DNA of 64,000 bases from Hirundichthys speculiger (lineage: Eukaryota > Chordata > Actinopteri > Beloniformes > Exocoetidae), in contig JAGFBZ010000567.1 in the NCBI GenBank assembly GCA_018398805.1, positions 266,001 to 330,000 on the forward strand, given 5' to 3'. Position numbers and translations under genes: made by a program. Numbering within the stretch: the first letter of the stretch is position 1; each line of letters opens with the position of its first letter. Below the pieces are notes generated by a model. The model was given only the letters and a program-made list of their open reading frames with translations. It was not told the DNA's origin and made no database searches. Shown in pieces: positions 38,917-51,448 of the stretch.

Positions 38917-39110
38917 CGTCGAGGTTGCATAGCTGTGGAGGACAGCTCCGAAGTGGGAAAACCAGATTAGAAGTAAAAATGAGCGTCTTCATTGAGAGAA
39001 AGTCCGAGCAGCAGCCATCTTCTCCCAGTCACAACAACACCTACACTTCCGCTTACATCAGCGGGGGCGGAGCCTCACTCAGAGCTGATGATTGACAGTC
39101 CGGAGACGAC
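38917..39110 (-). promoter_or_regulatory. SUPT20H non-coding exon 1 and promoter
   Basis: The exon 1 donor is ACG|GTGAGT at 38911-38917 on the minus strand. Upstream motifs, read on the plus strand, are a YY1-like gccatctt (39013-39020), an ETS-type acttccg (39045-39051) and a GC box ggggcgg (39064-39070). There is no TATA. The exact start site is not known. Confidence 0.6.
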
Positions 39111-39850
39111 GTTCACATCCGTGAACCCCTTATTAATTTTAATCAAGGTAAAATGTTACATTTCTGGTCATATTGCCCAGTTCTAGACCAGCCACAGTTA
39201 TCTAAAACATTTCTGCTTCCAAAACAGCGACCTCAGTGTCATAAAAACCAAATGAAAAACCAAATAAAATTAAACAAAACGATATGAATAGGGTTATAGG
39301 ACTGTGGGGTCACAGGAGTTAATGTACATCGAATGATGAATTAAATAAGTTTTAACAAGAAATAATTAAAAACAAAAGTACCACATGAAGTGAGAAATAA
39401 CATGCTGGATGGCCCTTTTAACTCTTTTCTACGTTTTAACTCTGTTTTTTAACTCTCCTGTCCTCAATCTTTCTGCCACACAGACCTCAACAGACCTGCG
39501 TCATTTCTGCCTGCTGTTGTATTTACCTGTTTATTCTCTTTTCATTATTTTTTTTATTTTTATGGGCTCTAATAAATAGAAGGCTGAATTATCAAGAAAA
39601 GTTAAATTTGTGTCAGCTAGTTTAGTCACATTACCAGATGGAAAACCTGTAGAAAAGCAGTCTTCCCACACAGTCAAAGAGGTTTAATATCGTTTAATAT
39701 CTTTATTAATGATAAAGGAACAGATTTTCATCCAAACAGTGCAGCTGATTTTAATAAATACAGTTTTTGAGGAGAGCAAAGCACTTACATGCCGGTTTAA
39801 TCTGATGAAGAAGAGCAGTGACGGTGCACGAACACGAAATATCTGAGGAC
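39111..39850. other. Intergenic sequence, nothing recognised
   Basis: AT-rich sequence upstream of SUPT20H. No exon, repeat array or mobile element could be supported by eye. Confidence 0.4.
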
Positions 39851-39854
39851 GTCA

Positions 39855-42350
39855 GAATCAGAATCAGAATCAACTTTATTGCCAAGTACAATTTTACACA
39901 TACGAGGAATTTGTTGTGGCGATGATGGTGCATGCAATTAAGGGAAAAATATAACAAACAATATAAACAAAAAATATTGCAATATAAATATATACACAAG
40001 CTGTTTTTTTGCATTAAGGGCAGAATGACCAAGAGTAATGTGCCACGAAAATGTGCAAATGAACAGGTAGTGCAGACTGAGCGTTAATGTAACGCATAGT
40101 GTTCTGAGTTCTGTCAATGTGACAGCAGTGTCAGAGTCAGAGGTGGAGAGTCGGGGGTGTCGGGGGGTTCCGGGTCTTATTGATAAGGCTGACAGCAGAC
40201 GGGAAAAAACTGTTCTTGTGGCGTGAGGTTTTGGTTTTGATGGTCCGAGCCTCCTACCAGAGGGGAGTGACTTAAAGAGTTGGTGTCCAGGGTGGGAGGG
40301 ATCAGCCACAATCTTTCCTGCACACCTCAGGGTCCTGGAGGAGTCCAGGTCCAGGTCTCAGGGTCCTGGAGGAGTCCAGGTCCTGAAGAGATGGGAGATT
40401 GCAGCCAATCACCTTCTCAGCTGACTAAATGACACGCTGCAGCCTGCTCTTGTCCTTGGAGGTGGCAGCAGCGTACCAGATGGTGATGGAGGAGGTGAGG
40501 ATGGACTCAATGATGGCTGTGTAGAACTGCACCATCATTGTCTTCGGCAGACTGAATTTCTGCAGCTGCCTCAGGAAGTACATCCTCTGCTGTGCTTTCT
40601 TGATGAGGGAGCTGATGTTCAGCTCCCACTGAAGGTCCTGGAAGATGACAGTTCCCAGGAAGCAGAAAGACTCCACAGTGTCAATAGTGGAGTCACAGAG
40701 GGTGATGGGGGCAGGTGGGGCTGAGTTCTTCCTATAGTCCACAACCATCTCCACTGTCTTTAGAGCGTTTGAACTCAAGGCTGTTCTGGCTGCACCAGGT
40801 CACCAGGTGGTCAACCTCCCACCTGTAGACGGACTCTTCACCATCAGAGATGAGTCCGATGAGAGTGGTGTCATCTCTACACTTCAGGAGCTTGACGGAC
40901 TGGTGACTGGAGGTGCAGCTGTTTGTGTACAGGGAGAAGAGCAGGGGAGAAAGAACACAGCCCTGGGGGATCCAGTACTGATGGTCCGTGAGTTCCAGAT
41001 GTGTTTTCCCAGCTTTATATACTGTTTCCTGTCAGAGTCTCTGATCCACCTGCAGGTTGAGTCAGGTACGCTCAGCTGGGAGAACTTCTCCTGTAGCAGA
41101 GTAGGTATGATGGTGTAAAAGCAGAGCTGAAATCCACAAACAGGATCCTGGTGTAGGTTCCTGAGGAGTCCAGGTGCTGGAGGATGAAGTGGAGGGCCAG
41201 GTTGACAGCATCGTCTACAGACCTGTTGGCTCTGTAGGCGAACTGCAGGGGGTCCAGGAGAGGGTCAGTGATGGCTTTGAGGTGTGAGAGCACACGGCGC
41301 TCAAAGGTCTTATTGACCACAGAGGTCAGGGTGACGGGTCTGAAGTCGTTAAGTCCTGTGGTCCTTGGCTTCTTGGGAACAGGGATGATGGTAGAGGTCA
41401 CAGTGCTTCAGGGAGGATGGGGAGATAGAATCCTGTCCAGCTGCTTTTCCGGGGTTCTGTCTCCTAAAGAGTTTGTTGATGTTCCTCTCCTGAATGGAAA
41501 GAGTCGTCTCTGAGGAGGGTGGGAAGGGTGGGGCCATTAAGGCGGGCGTAGGTGGAGATGACTGGAGCTGGAGCTGTTGGGAGGGGTTGTGGGGGATGGT
41601 TGCAGGACTGTCCCTTTGTCTTTCAAAACGACAGTAGAAGTGGTTCAGGTCGTTGGCTAGGCGTCGATCATTGATGGAGTGGGGGGGCTTTAGGCTTGTA
41701 GTTGGGGATCTGCCTAAACCCTTTCCAGACAGACTCAGAGTCGTTAGCTGAGAACTGGTGTTGGAGCTTCTCAGAGTACAGTTGTTTAGGCTCTGTCACC
41801 GCCTTGCTAAACTTGTACTTTGCCTCTCTGAATCTATCTTTGTCCCCAGTCCTGAAGGCCTCTTCCTTTGCCAACCTTAGCTGTCTGAGTTTGAACCAGG
41901 GTCTGTCGTTGTTGTAACTCACCCTGGTGCATGATGGGACACAACAGTCTTCACAGAAGCTCATCTATGACGTCACAGCCTCTGTGTCCTCATCCAGATT
42001 GCTGGTAGCAGTCCTGAAAACATCCCAGTCAGTAGAGTCCAAACACCCCTGGAGATCCTCCACTGCTTCCCTGGTCCACTTCTTTGAGGTCCGCACGACA
42101 GGTTTGCAGAGCTTTAGTTTCTGCCTGTAGGCAGGAATCAGGTGGAGCATGACATGGTCAGAGTGACCCAGTGCAGCACGGGGGACGGCGTGATAAGCAC
42201 CTCTGATTGTGGTGTAACATTGATCTAGAATTTTCTCCTTTTCTGGTGGGGCATTTAACTAGCTGTCTGTATTTAGGGAGTTCATGAGTGAGATTACCTT
42301 TGTTAAAGTCTCCAAGGACAATAACTAAAGAGTCCGCTCCACACACAGTA
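39855..42350 (-). mobile_element. 5'-truncated L2/Maui-type LINE
   Basis: On the minus strand, in order: an endonuclease scrap with VIVLGDFN (about 42300), a linker with NKLFRRQNPGKAAGQD (about 41480), RT blocks NDFRPVTLTSVVNKTFER and FAYRANRSVDDAV (41072-41401), the later VESFCFLGTVI and KKAQQRMYFLRQLQKF (40425-40778), and a C-terminal DPSHPGHQLFKSLPSGRR (about 40260). The 3' end is (TTCTGA)n after caataaagttgattctg (39855-39895), a hallmark of fish L2. Several frameshifts and stops indicate an inactive copy. Confidence 0.85.
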
Positions 42351-43310
42351 TCTGATCGGCGAGTGTACGCTGTCCGTTCATGTCACTGAAGTTAAAACAT
42401 TTAGGAGATGCAGCATCAGCTGATGCTTGTTAACAAAAAGTAATTGTTGGGTCTGTTTGAGTTTGTTGGATGAGGGCGTAAGAATGCAAGTCTTCTTTTT
42501 TTTAACATTTTTGGAAAGATCTCCTGCTCATTCAACAGAAGTTTAAGGCAAGCTGAATGCAGTATTTTCTACAAAATTACCTAAGGTGCTTTGAAATCCC
42601 ACGAACAATCAGTCACCATTGGACAAACGAGACGGGAGTGTTAGTGATATTAAATACTTTATCCTGAGCTCACAGTTTATGTCCCATACACATTGGTGGG
42701 TTGAAATTCCATAAATGAACAGTAGGGGGAGCAGCAGGACAGCAGATTCTTTAGGCTGGATGGAAGTGAGAAGAGTTTGTATCTGCAAACATGTCCAGAA
42801 GTGTTTTAAGGTATTCAAGTTCCCCATAAAACTGTTAAATGTACTGAGTATAAAAAAGCATTTAAAGAGGACAGATTATGACCTCATGACATCAGTCCAC
42901 TCCACTGTTCCCAGTCCACCATACTGTTTTGAGGGATCCGCCTCTTTTGAAATCAGGTCAAAGCTTTCAGGGACCTCTGAGGTGATCACTGGTTGTTAAA
43001 ACTGTTAAAACTATTTCAAATGCACATAAAGGTCCCTCTGTAGTCTGCTTTGCTCCAGTTGTTACAGTAGAGTTATCTGGAGGGCTTGAATGAACGATGT
43101 GTGTCCACTGACTCAAACCCTGAAAAAGATTTATTACTGGATAAAACTGACAAAAGGAGGCACTGCAACAACACTGGGAAGAACTATAATACAACAAATC
43201 AATGTGGAACCATTTAAATCTGTCCATCAAAGACCAAGAAAAAGAATCCGAAATCTGTTTGACATTTTCTGATGAACACGTCTCTCCTGTTCAGAGCTTT
43301 ACCTTGATCC
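42351..43310. other. Intergenic sequence, nothing recognised
   Basis: No conserved exon, array or clear element is visible. Short chance frames only. Confidence 0.4.
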
Positions 43311-43313
43311 ATG

Positions 43314-43575
43314 TAGGGTTAGGGGTTAGGGTTAGGGATTAGGGTTAGGGATAGGGGTTAGGGATTAGGGTTAGGGATAGGGGTTAGGGTTAGGGTTAGG
43401 GTTAGGGGTTAGGGTTAGGGATTAGGGTTAGGGTTAGGGTTAGGGGTTGGGGTTGGGGTTGGGGTTGGGGTTGGGGTTGGGGTTAGGGTTAGGGTTAGGG
43501 GTTAGGGTTAGGGTTAGCTTTAGGGTTAGGGTTAGGGTTTGGGGTTAGGGGTTAGGGGTTAGGGTTAGGGGTTAG
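43314..43575. repeat. Interstitial telomere-like repeat block
   Basis: About 260 bp of ttaggg units mixed with ttagggg, ttggggt and attaggg variants, all in one orientation. The vertebrate telomere repeat is TTAGGG. This block is degenerate, with variable G-runs, and sits inside ordinary sequence. Confidence 0.9.
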
Positions 43576-44120
43576 ACAGGTCCAACTAACATCCAGGCTC
43601 ACAGTGATTCTCTCTCCAGACTGTACTCTGTTGGAATTTGGCAGTATTGAGCATATAATACTAAACAGCTGGAGAGTTGGACACTGCTGAATAAAACCAC
43701 AAAGGGCATAAAGAGATGTGAGTAGAGACACAACCGCTGAGAGGAACCAGAAGATGGACCAAGAATTCCTGACTGGACCTGCACCATGTCTCTGTCTGCC
43801 AGAGTTACTGCGGAAACTGTTTATGGTTACATATTTAATTTTATTTACTCTTTTATTATTCATCTTTGGCAGGCTGGCTGTTATGTAACAAGCTCAGTTG
43901 ATACCTCTTCATCGGTTTTTACTCATTAGATTTTATTGCGTTATTACTTATAACTTATACTTATAACTCCATCTTTAATAACAGTAAAACATGCCTTTAA
44001 AAGTCTCCTCTACTCAGTTTTACATCTTTGTTTTAATGTTGTTGAAGATTTAACAGACAAATTCAAGTAAACATTTATAATGATCAAAAGACAACATTTC
44101 CTGATGTATTAATAAAAAAA
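43576..44120. other. Intergenic sequence, nothing recognised
   Basis: No supported feature. A degenerate AT-rich stretch separates the telomere-like block from the next array. Confidence 0.4.
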
Positions 44121-44149
44121 TCAGTGATACTATCAACGCAACACAGATA

Positions 44150-44375
44150 TGTTACAGCAGCTCCCTCTACACCCACAAATATAACCAGAACCACAGCTGG
44201 AACCAGAACTACAGCTGGAACCAGAACTACAGATATCTACCAGCATCTGCTGCTGGAACCAGGAACCAAAGCTGGAAGCGGAACTACAGCTGGAACCAGA
44301 ACTACAGATGTCTACCAGCATCTGCTGCTGGAACCAGGAACCACATCTGGAACAAGAACCACAGCTGGAACATCT
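44150..44375. repeat. Compound tandem repeat (accagaactacagctgga units)
   Basis: Units of about 18 bp (accagaactacagctgga) are nested in a longer unit of about 105 bp that includes taccagcatctgctgctgg. A further single copy occurs at about 45525-45590 (gagcatctgctgatggaacc), which suggests this sequence was once part of a longer array or element. Confidence 0.75.
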
Positions 44376-44379
44376 GGAG

Positions 44380-45190
44380 GTAGACCTCTATAGATCTGGT
44401 GTTTAGGACCTGTTCTTCTGCAGCTGTGATCAGAGCCTCTATGGTGTCTTTCAGTCCAGTTTTTTCCAGCCACTGGTATGTTTTTCTGATGTCAGTCACC
44501 TCTTCAGTTTGGTGGTGGTCCATCCATGCAGGAGCTGATCCATCCATGAGGACCCCTCTGGTTCCTCCTCCACGCTGGGTTTCAGCTGTCTTAGGTCATC
44601 AGGTCATCTTCTTGATGATAGATATCTCAAGATGATAGACGTCTCCTTGGTTGTTCCACATCTGATGCTCACCTGTGCCGCCGGCTTTGAGTTGACCTCC
44701 AGAGTTGTCTTCTACAGCCTCATTGTGTTCTGGATGAAGACAGTCAGTGTCCTGTTGATCTTCTACATCTTCAGTCACTCCAGTATCCATGTATGTGGCG
44801 TTGAGTCATTGGCTTTCTTCGAATCAGTCTAGGCAGTGGACTTGTGCTTGTGGACTTGCAGTCCAAGGTGACTGCTCTGTCAACCAGTAGTTGGTTCTTG
44901 GCTCCTCTGGTTCTGCTCATGTCTTGATCCATGTGTCTACTCACCTTAGCTGCTGTGATGCCTGATAGGAGCTCCCATGTTTGGCTGTTTCCAGAGTCTC
45001 TGCCGTGGTCAGTTTGCTGTATTTCTTGGGCATCTGTTGATGTTCATCTTGTAGCATCTCAAGGACTAATATTGCTGCTGCAGATATCAGCTGATTAGCT
45101 TGGCGGTCCTCATAAACAAACATCCACCACCTCATGTCGGTTGGTCCCCAGCAAAGAGGACGAGAGACAGTGGTATCTTTAGCTCCTTTC
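44380..45190 (-). mobile_element. Decayed LINE C-terminal remnant
   Basis: Minus-strand frames contain TEEVTDIRKTYQWLEKTGLK and EALITAAEEQVLNTRSIE (about 44390-44540), which I recognise as the post-RT region of a fish/invertebrate LINE family. Nearby minus-strand frames (about 44600-44790 and 44940-45190) may be earlier parts. Frame changes and stops are frequent. The exact LINE clade is not assigned. Confidence 0.45.
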
Positions 45191-45759
45191 ACAGCAGCAG
45201 CTTTAGGGGGCGGAGTTAACCATTGAACTCCACCTTGTTCTGCTGTGGGATGTGCCTGTTTTGGAACTGATGTTACAGCTTTGCTCTGCCAACATCAGAA
45301 AAGCAGGATGCTGTGAAACTGGGTGGAGATGAAGATAGCAGCCCATCCAGCAGATCTCCACCTCTGGATGTCACCTCTGGATGACTGATGTTCAGACTGG
45401 TGGCCATCAAATTCAAAATAACAGCATTTCCCTTCTGGAAGTACCTGAAAATACCCAAACACGCTTTCAGGCACCAAAAAATAACTCATTTCATAACAAG
45501 ACCTGTTGAACTCAAGATCAGGACATCTGGATACATCTACGAGCATCTGCTGATGGAACCAGGAACCACAGCTGGAACCAGAAACATCAAAGAGCTTCTC
45601 TTCTCTCATCAGGGCAACATGTGGGAAACTTCACAACAATATTGAAAACGTACAGTTTCAGCACGTATTCATTGTTTTTCCTGCATTGCTGACATGTGGC
45701 TAAACTGGTAGGGTTTTTAGAACTAAACTAATCTCTGTTAACAGTTATTCAGTTTATCT

Positions 45760-45761
<2 letters not shown>

Positions 45762-45790
<29 letters not shown>
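45762..45790 (+). repeat. 29-nt poly-G run
   Basis: An uninterrupted run of 29 G (poly-C on the other strand). It can form G-quadruplexes and is a likely spot for sequencing or assembly length error. Confidence 0.95.
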
Positions 45791-45929
45791 TCTGGCACCG
45801 TGGAGGAGGCCAGAGTCCAGGACTGATGCTGGTTCCAGTGTGAACACAGTTTGGCTTTCAAACCGACTTCATCTGAAGTCAGAACCAGAGGCGACAGGAA
45901 TATTTTACTGGGTTTTTGAATGAAAACAA

Positions 45930-46625
45930 ATGCTGTTTGTGGTCAAAGTGTTTTATGTGTTTGATTATTTCCCTCGGTCCTGTTGGTATGTTCTTGCCAG
46001 AATGATCCAGATGTTGTCAGGGTGCTGGACTACAGCTGAAGTGAATGAAGGAGCGGTCCCATCAGAGAGTCTCTGCTGCCTCTACTGGATCCCCAGTGCT
46101 GGTACGGCTGGTACTGGGCAGTGTAGGACTGATGGGTGACCCTCCAAGGGGGTGTGGGTGGAGCTGCCCTGGCTGTCCATGGTTGGGTCCTGCAGCTTTC
46201 TATTCCTGCTGCAGCTGCTGTCGGCTCTTATGGGGCGTCCCTCCCCACCGGGCTGCTTGGGGGTTCGCTTCCACGTGTATCTGGGTCAGGCTGGGGGGGC
46301 TGTGGGGTTGAGAGACCGGGTCACTGCCCTGTCCCACCCTCTCCAGCATGTTCATACCTCTTTTAATGCACATCACTAGATCAGGGCAGAAGACACAAGG
46401 GTCAGTCACTAGGTTACATGGTTGGAGGGGCTCCTAGTGGTGGGTCGGTTGCAGCTCAGCAGCGGGTCACTGTCCTCCTTGCCACCCCCCAACCACTCCT
46501 GCACTCCAGTTTTAATGCAGTCACCTCCCCTTATTCACTTAGTTTGGGGTCACACAGCACCGCTGGGAGCTCTACCAGCGGTGCTGTGGAGATTTCATCT
46601 CATACCAGATGAAATTGCATACATA
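45930..46625. other. GC-rich unassigned segment, possible interspersed repeat
   Basis: This stretch is markedly more GC-rich than its surroundings, and all three forward frames stay partly open over 46045-46380. It includes a perfect 14-bp hairpin (46553-46566 with 46575-46588; cacagcaccgctgg and complement) and a second 9-bp one next to it (46597-46620). I recall similar text as a dispersed fish repeat but cannot name the family. No host gene is supported. Confidence 0.3.
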
Positions 46626-47450
46626 CATTAGTTGGTTTTGCCAGATGATGGTACTCACTGAAAAGAGGAACTGAACGTTTAGTCAGAGTATGAGGATGTC
46701 AGTGTAAGATCTGTTCCTGCTAAGAACCGTCTGAGAAACCTCTGAGACCTTTGACCCCGTCATTAACCCTCATCCTGACTCCTCCCAGACGTATTAAATG
46801 TCCTGAACACGCTGCAGAAATGGATGTGGGGATGCTACTTTAGTTCCTGGTTGTGTTATAGCTGCATATCTGAGCTTGTGACTCAGCTTTTGCTCCAACA
46901 ATGAGCTCCTTGGTGGTGTTACAGGATTACACTAGTGAAGAAAAATCCCAGGAGCACCGAGTGTTGGCTGGTTGCTGCAGAGACAAACAGCCCTGTCTTT
47001 ATTTAGACGTCTACATTTACTGAACCCCCCTGTTCTCAGCTCTTATCCACACCACAGAATATGTTTTCACTTGTGTAACAGAGATGTTGACAATTAAGCC
47101 AAAGTGGTGTGTTGGTAAGTTATAATTACCACACGGTGAAAAGAAAAGGCCTGTCTTTTTCAGCTTGTGTTCAGTTCAAAGACCTCCGTTCCTTTGACGT
47201 TCTCTAAACACCCGGAGCCTGAAGCCACTTCATTATGTGTTTGTTCAGCAGCAGCCACCCTCGCTCTGTGAGGTCCGCTGTAAGGATGACCTCATCCATC
47301 TCTGAAGAGAGGCGGAGCAGAGATGCAGAGACGGAGAAAAAAAGGCTTTTTGAACTTGATGAAGGTTAGGGTTCAGCTTTCTGGAAGACGTGAGAGATGA
47401 CAGCGATCTCAGCATCATAGTTTTAGTTCCCCTGACAGAACAGCTGGGAT
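46626..47450. other. Intergenic sequence, nothing recognised
   Basis: No conserved frame, array or element was identified. Confidence 0.4.
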
Positions 47451-47454
47451 CCAC

Positions 47455-47805
47455 CCTGCCACCAGTACGGCAGTCCTGCCACCAGTACTCCAGTACTGCC
47501 ACCAGTACTGCCACCAGTACGCCAGTCCTGCCACCAGTACTCCAGTCCTGACACCAGTACGCCAGTCCTGCCACCAGTACTCCAGTCCTGCCACCAGTAC
47601 TCCAGTCCTGCCACCAGTACGCCAGTCCTGCCACCAGTACGCCAGTCCTGCCACCAGTATCCAGTCCTGCCACCAGTTACCCAGTCCTGCCACCAGTACT
47701 CCAGTCCTGCCACCAGTATTCCAGTCCAGCCACCAGTACTCCAGTCCTGCCACCAGTACTCCAGTCCTGCCACCAGTCCTGCCACCAGTCCTGCCACCAG
47801 TACAC
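47455..47805. repeat. 20-bp minisatellite
   Basis: About 17 copies of gccaccagtactccagtcct, with variants ending in gccagtcct, and a shorter gccaccagtcct form at the right end. Confidence 0.92.
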
Positions 47806-49130
47806 CCTCAGGACTCGCCTTGTTCCCGTGGTGTTGTGTTCAGGTCTTGGCAGGACCCAAGTCTGCTTGAGTCTAAGCTTTTTATTCATTGAAGGGAAGA
47901 TGCTCCTGGTGGCTGGATGGCCATGAGACAACAGGAGCGTAAATACTGACAGAGGTCAACAGATGAGACCAAGGAGGCTCAACACGGCCTCAAACAGACT
48001 TTCAAAATAAAACAGGAAGTGATGTTAACAGCAACCAAAACGAACACAAAGAATCCAATAAACCAGGATTTAAAAAAAAAAAAATCACCAAAACCAAAGC
48101 AACGGTCACACTAAGAAAGGCTTTTCCTTTCTTCTGACTGTGTTTTATATCTTTATAACATTCTTTTGTTTTAATACATTTAAATTGTTGTTAAGAGCTG
48201 TTCAGTTTCACTGCTATGTGAACAGATTTGACTCTGAACCATCTCCGTACAGCCTCTCTGACTCTCCATCCATCGTCTTCGTTCCCAGAGAACATGGTGA
48301 CGTCTTCATCTCTGGCTCCTCCAGGAGGACTGGTCTCACTGTTCTCTTTACTCGCTCTACTTCTCTTCTGTCACAGAAAACGAAGCATCTAGAAGACCAT
48401 CAACAGTGGAGAGATGGAGGGATGGAAGGTTCGGCCCACGAACAAATGATCTCCTGTTACTTTAATGTTAGCGTGTGTTTAAGCAAACCTGTGATGACCT
48501 GTTTCGATCAGAACAAACTCAGACATGTATAGCGTCTGCTCTCCAGTAATGTGACCCTCTGTGACTCCCAGCATGCTTTGCGGTCGATGGCAGATCGAGA
48601 CGGAGTGAGTCATTTCCAGGGATGTGGCACCAGAGCTGCTGGAAGTGAGAGAACGTGAGTGCTGGACGTCGTCCCAGAACAGCAGGACGAACCGAGGAAT
48701 CTGTGGAGTGAAGCGTTCATGAGAGTTTGAGGCTGACGGAGGAGCAGAGAAAGAAATAAATACCGTCCCAACAAGCAAACAGTGTTTAGTTTTAGTGGGT
48801 TACTGCGGTGAGGTTATTAGTCCTCTGTGGAGGTTCAGTAAACAGCAGTCTGTTGAACGAGGCCTCGGCTATATAAAGGAGCCTTTTCCTCCATCTGTAT
48901 CTGTCTCTGACTAATCTTTTTATAATTCAACATTTTTTTTTATAATCCACAATAGTTTCACCGCACCATCTATCATCCAGATGGGTTTCATTTCTACAGT
49001 TTGTGGACTTCTTAAACTGTGATTAAAGAGACATTTGAGTGAGCTAAATACACAAAACACAACAAAGACTATAGAACTTTATAATAACAACAGAGGGAGA
49101 CAGACGCCATGGAAAATTACTAACTACTGA
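47806..49130. other. Intergenic sequence with an orphan TATA box
   Basis: No gene was recognised. A good TATA box, TATATAAAGG, lies at 48870-48879 on the plus strand in a moderately GC-rich setting, but no coding exon is visible downstream before the satellite tract at 49.27 kb. Confidence 0.35.
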
Positions 49131-49139
49131 CACAACTTA

Positions 49140-50098
49140 GACCTACCTGTTACCTGCTTGTTACCTGTCTGTTACCTGTCAGTTACCTACCTGTTACCTG
49201 TCAGTTACCTACCTGTTACCTGCTTGTTACCTGTCTGTTACCTACCTCTTACCTGGCCGTTACCTACCTCTTGGATGGATGGATGGATGGATGGATGGAT
49301 GGAGTAAAGGATGGATGGATGGATGGATGGATGATAGTAAAGGATGGATGGATGGATGGATAGATGAAAGTAATGGATGGATGGATGATAGTAAAGGATG
49401 GATGGATGGATGATAGTAATGGATGGATGGATGGATGGATGAAAGTAATGGAGGGATGGATGATAGTTATGGATGGATGGATGGATGGATGGATGGATGG
49501 ATGGATGAAAGTAATGGATGGATGGATGGATGGATGATGGTAATTGGATGGATGGATGATGTGGCTGCTATGGATGGATGATATGGATGGATGGATGGAT
49601 GGGTAACTAATGGCTGGATGGATGGATGGGTGGAATGGATGGTGATGGATGGCTGGATGCTGATGATGATGGATGGATGCTGGCTGGATGGATGGATGGA
49701 TGGCTGGATGGATGGCTGGATGGATGGCTGGCTGGCTGGATGGCTGGCTAAATGGCTGGATGGATGGCTGGATGGATGGATGGCTGGCTGGATGGCTGGC
49801 TGGCTGGATGATAGTAAAGGTCTGGATGGATGCTGCTTAAAGGATGGATGGATGGATGGCTGGATTGGATGGATGTCTGGATGGATGGCTGATGGATTTG
49901 GATGGATGGCTGATGGATGGATGGATGGACTGGATGGATGGATGCTGTCTGGATGGATGGATGGATGATAGTAATGGATGGATGGATGGATGGATGGATG
50001 GATGGATGGATGGATGGATGGATAGATGGATGGATGATAGTAAAGGATGGATGGATGGACAGATGGATGGATGATAGTAAAGGATGGATGGATGGGTG
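49140..50098. repeat. Short-period repeats: gttacctacct units then (GGAT)n microsatellite
   Basis: 49140-49270 is a run of 11-12-bp units (gttacctgtca, gttacctacct). 49273-50098 is about 825 bp of (ATGG)n with embedded gatagtaaagg and ggctggatgg variants, a long and strongly diversified tetranucleotide expansion. Confidence 0.93.
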
Positions 50099-50289
50099 GA
50101 AAAACAGACAAAATGACAAAGACTCAGCCAATGATCAGCTCCAGGTTGATTGAAGAAGATCTAAAGTTACCTGAGAGGACTGGAACAAATTGAAGATGTC
50201 TATGTGGAGCCAAGATATCAGCCAAGATATCAGCCAAGATATCATCGAGAAGCTCCCACAAAGTCCCACTGATGAAAAAAAAAAACACA

Positions 50290-50740
50290 TTTGCTGAAGA
50301 AGTACCAGTTCACCAAAGACTCTGACTGAAGACACATGGAGGAACATGAAGCCAGATGGTTCTGTTTGGGTCTGGAGCCACAGACAGTTGGTCTCTGAAT
50401 TACAACCTCAGAACCCTGAAGACAGTGAAGCACGGTAGAGCCAGCATCATGATCTGGGATGGTGTCTGGATCCTGGATCGGTCTGGAGACATCAGGACAC
50501 TTGAAGAGGTCATGTTGTCTGATGCTGAAGAGGAAATGTTCTTCAACATGTGATTCACCAAGACAACGAGCCCAAACACACCAGTCAGCATCCTGGTTCC
50601 AGACCAACGTCAGACCTGGACCCAGTAGAGGACTGGAGACACCAGAGATGCTGGTTCTGAGGAGAAACCAGTGGTCATGGACTGGAACACCTGTTCACAG
50701 GTGACTCCATGAACCCAGATGTGGAGCAGCTGTCAGAAAC
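50290..50740 (+). pseudogene. Decayed Tc1/mariner-like transposase relic
   Basis: Across frame changes on the plus strand there are blocks resembling Tc1 transposase: KTVKHGRASIMIWDGVWI (about 50425), a metal-ligand region like HQDNEPKHTS (about 50555-50585), and an EDW block after it. No full frame or terminal inverted repeats were found. It borders the 18-bp array at 50.8 kb. Confidence 0.5.
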
Positions 50741-50804
50741 AGCTGTTCTCCAACTGAAGATGAGTTTAGAGGAAACATCAGTCTGGAGACTGGAAACGCT
50801 GGAG

Positions 50805-51448
50805 AACTGACGCTCTACTGGACACTGATGTTCCACTGGACGCTGATGCTCTACTGGACACCGATGCTCTACTGGACACCGACGCTCTACTGGACACCGA
50901 TGCTCTCCTGGACACTGATGTTCTCCCGGACACTGATGTTCTACTGGACACTGATGCTCTACTGGACACTGATGTTCTACTGGACACTGATGTTCTCCTG
51001 GACACTGATGTTCTACTGGACACTGATGTTCTACTGGACACTGATGCTCTACTGGACGCTGATGTTCTACTGGACACTGATGTTCTACTGGACACTGATG
51101 CTCTACTGGACACTGATGTTCTCCTGGACACTGGTGTTCTACTGGACACCGATGTTCTCCTGGACGCCGACGTTCTACTGGACGCCGACGTTCTACTGGA
51201 CACTGACGCTCTACTGGACACCGATGCTCTCCTGGACACTGATGTTCTCCTGGACACTGATGTTCTACTGGACACTGATGCTCTACTGGACGCTGATGTT
51301 CTCCTGGACACTGATGTTCTACTGGACACTGATGCTCTACTGGACACTGATGTTCTCCTGGACACTGATGTTCTACTGGACACTGATGCTCTACTGGACG
51401 CTGATGTTCTACTGGACACTGATGCTCTACTGGACACTGATGTTCATT
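50805..51448. repeat. 18-bp minisatellite
   Basis: About 36 copies of ctactggacactgatgtt and close variants (ctgatgctctactggaca). Because the period is 18 (a multiple of 3), frames on both strands stay open for over 200 codons, giving hexapeptide repeats such as DTDVLL. This is not evidence of a gene. Confidence 0.92.

Noticed and set aside
45930..46625. A GC-rich host gene exon
   Set aside because: All forward frames are partly open because of composition; no splice pattern or known domain. Kept only as an unassigned segment.
48140..48532. 130-codon plus-strand open frame
   Set aside because: No recognisable domain or family similarity, ordinary composition, and no supporting splice or promoter context.
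49467..50153. HPSIHPSI / WMDGWMDG repeat proteins
   Set aside because: Direct translation of the (GGAT)n microsatellite in different frames.
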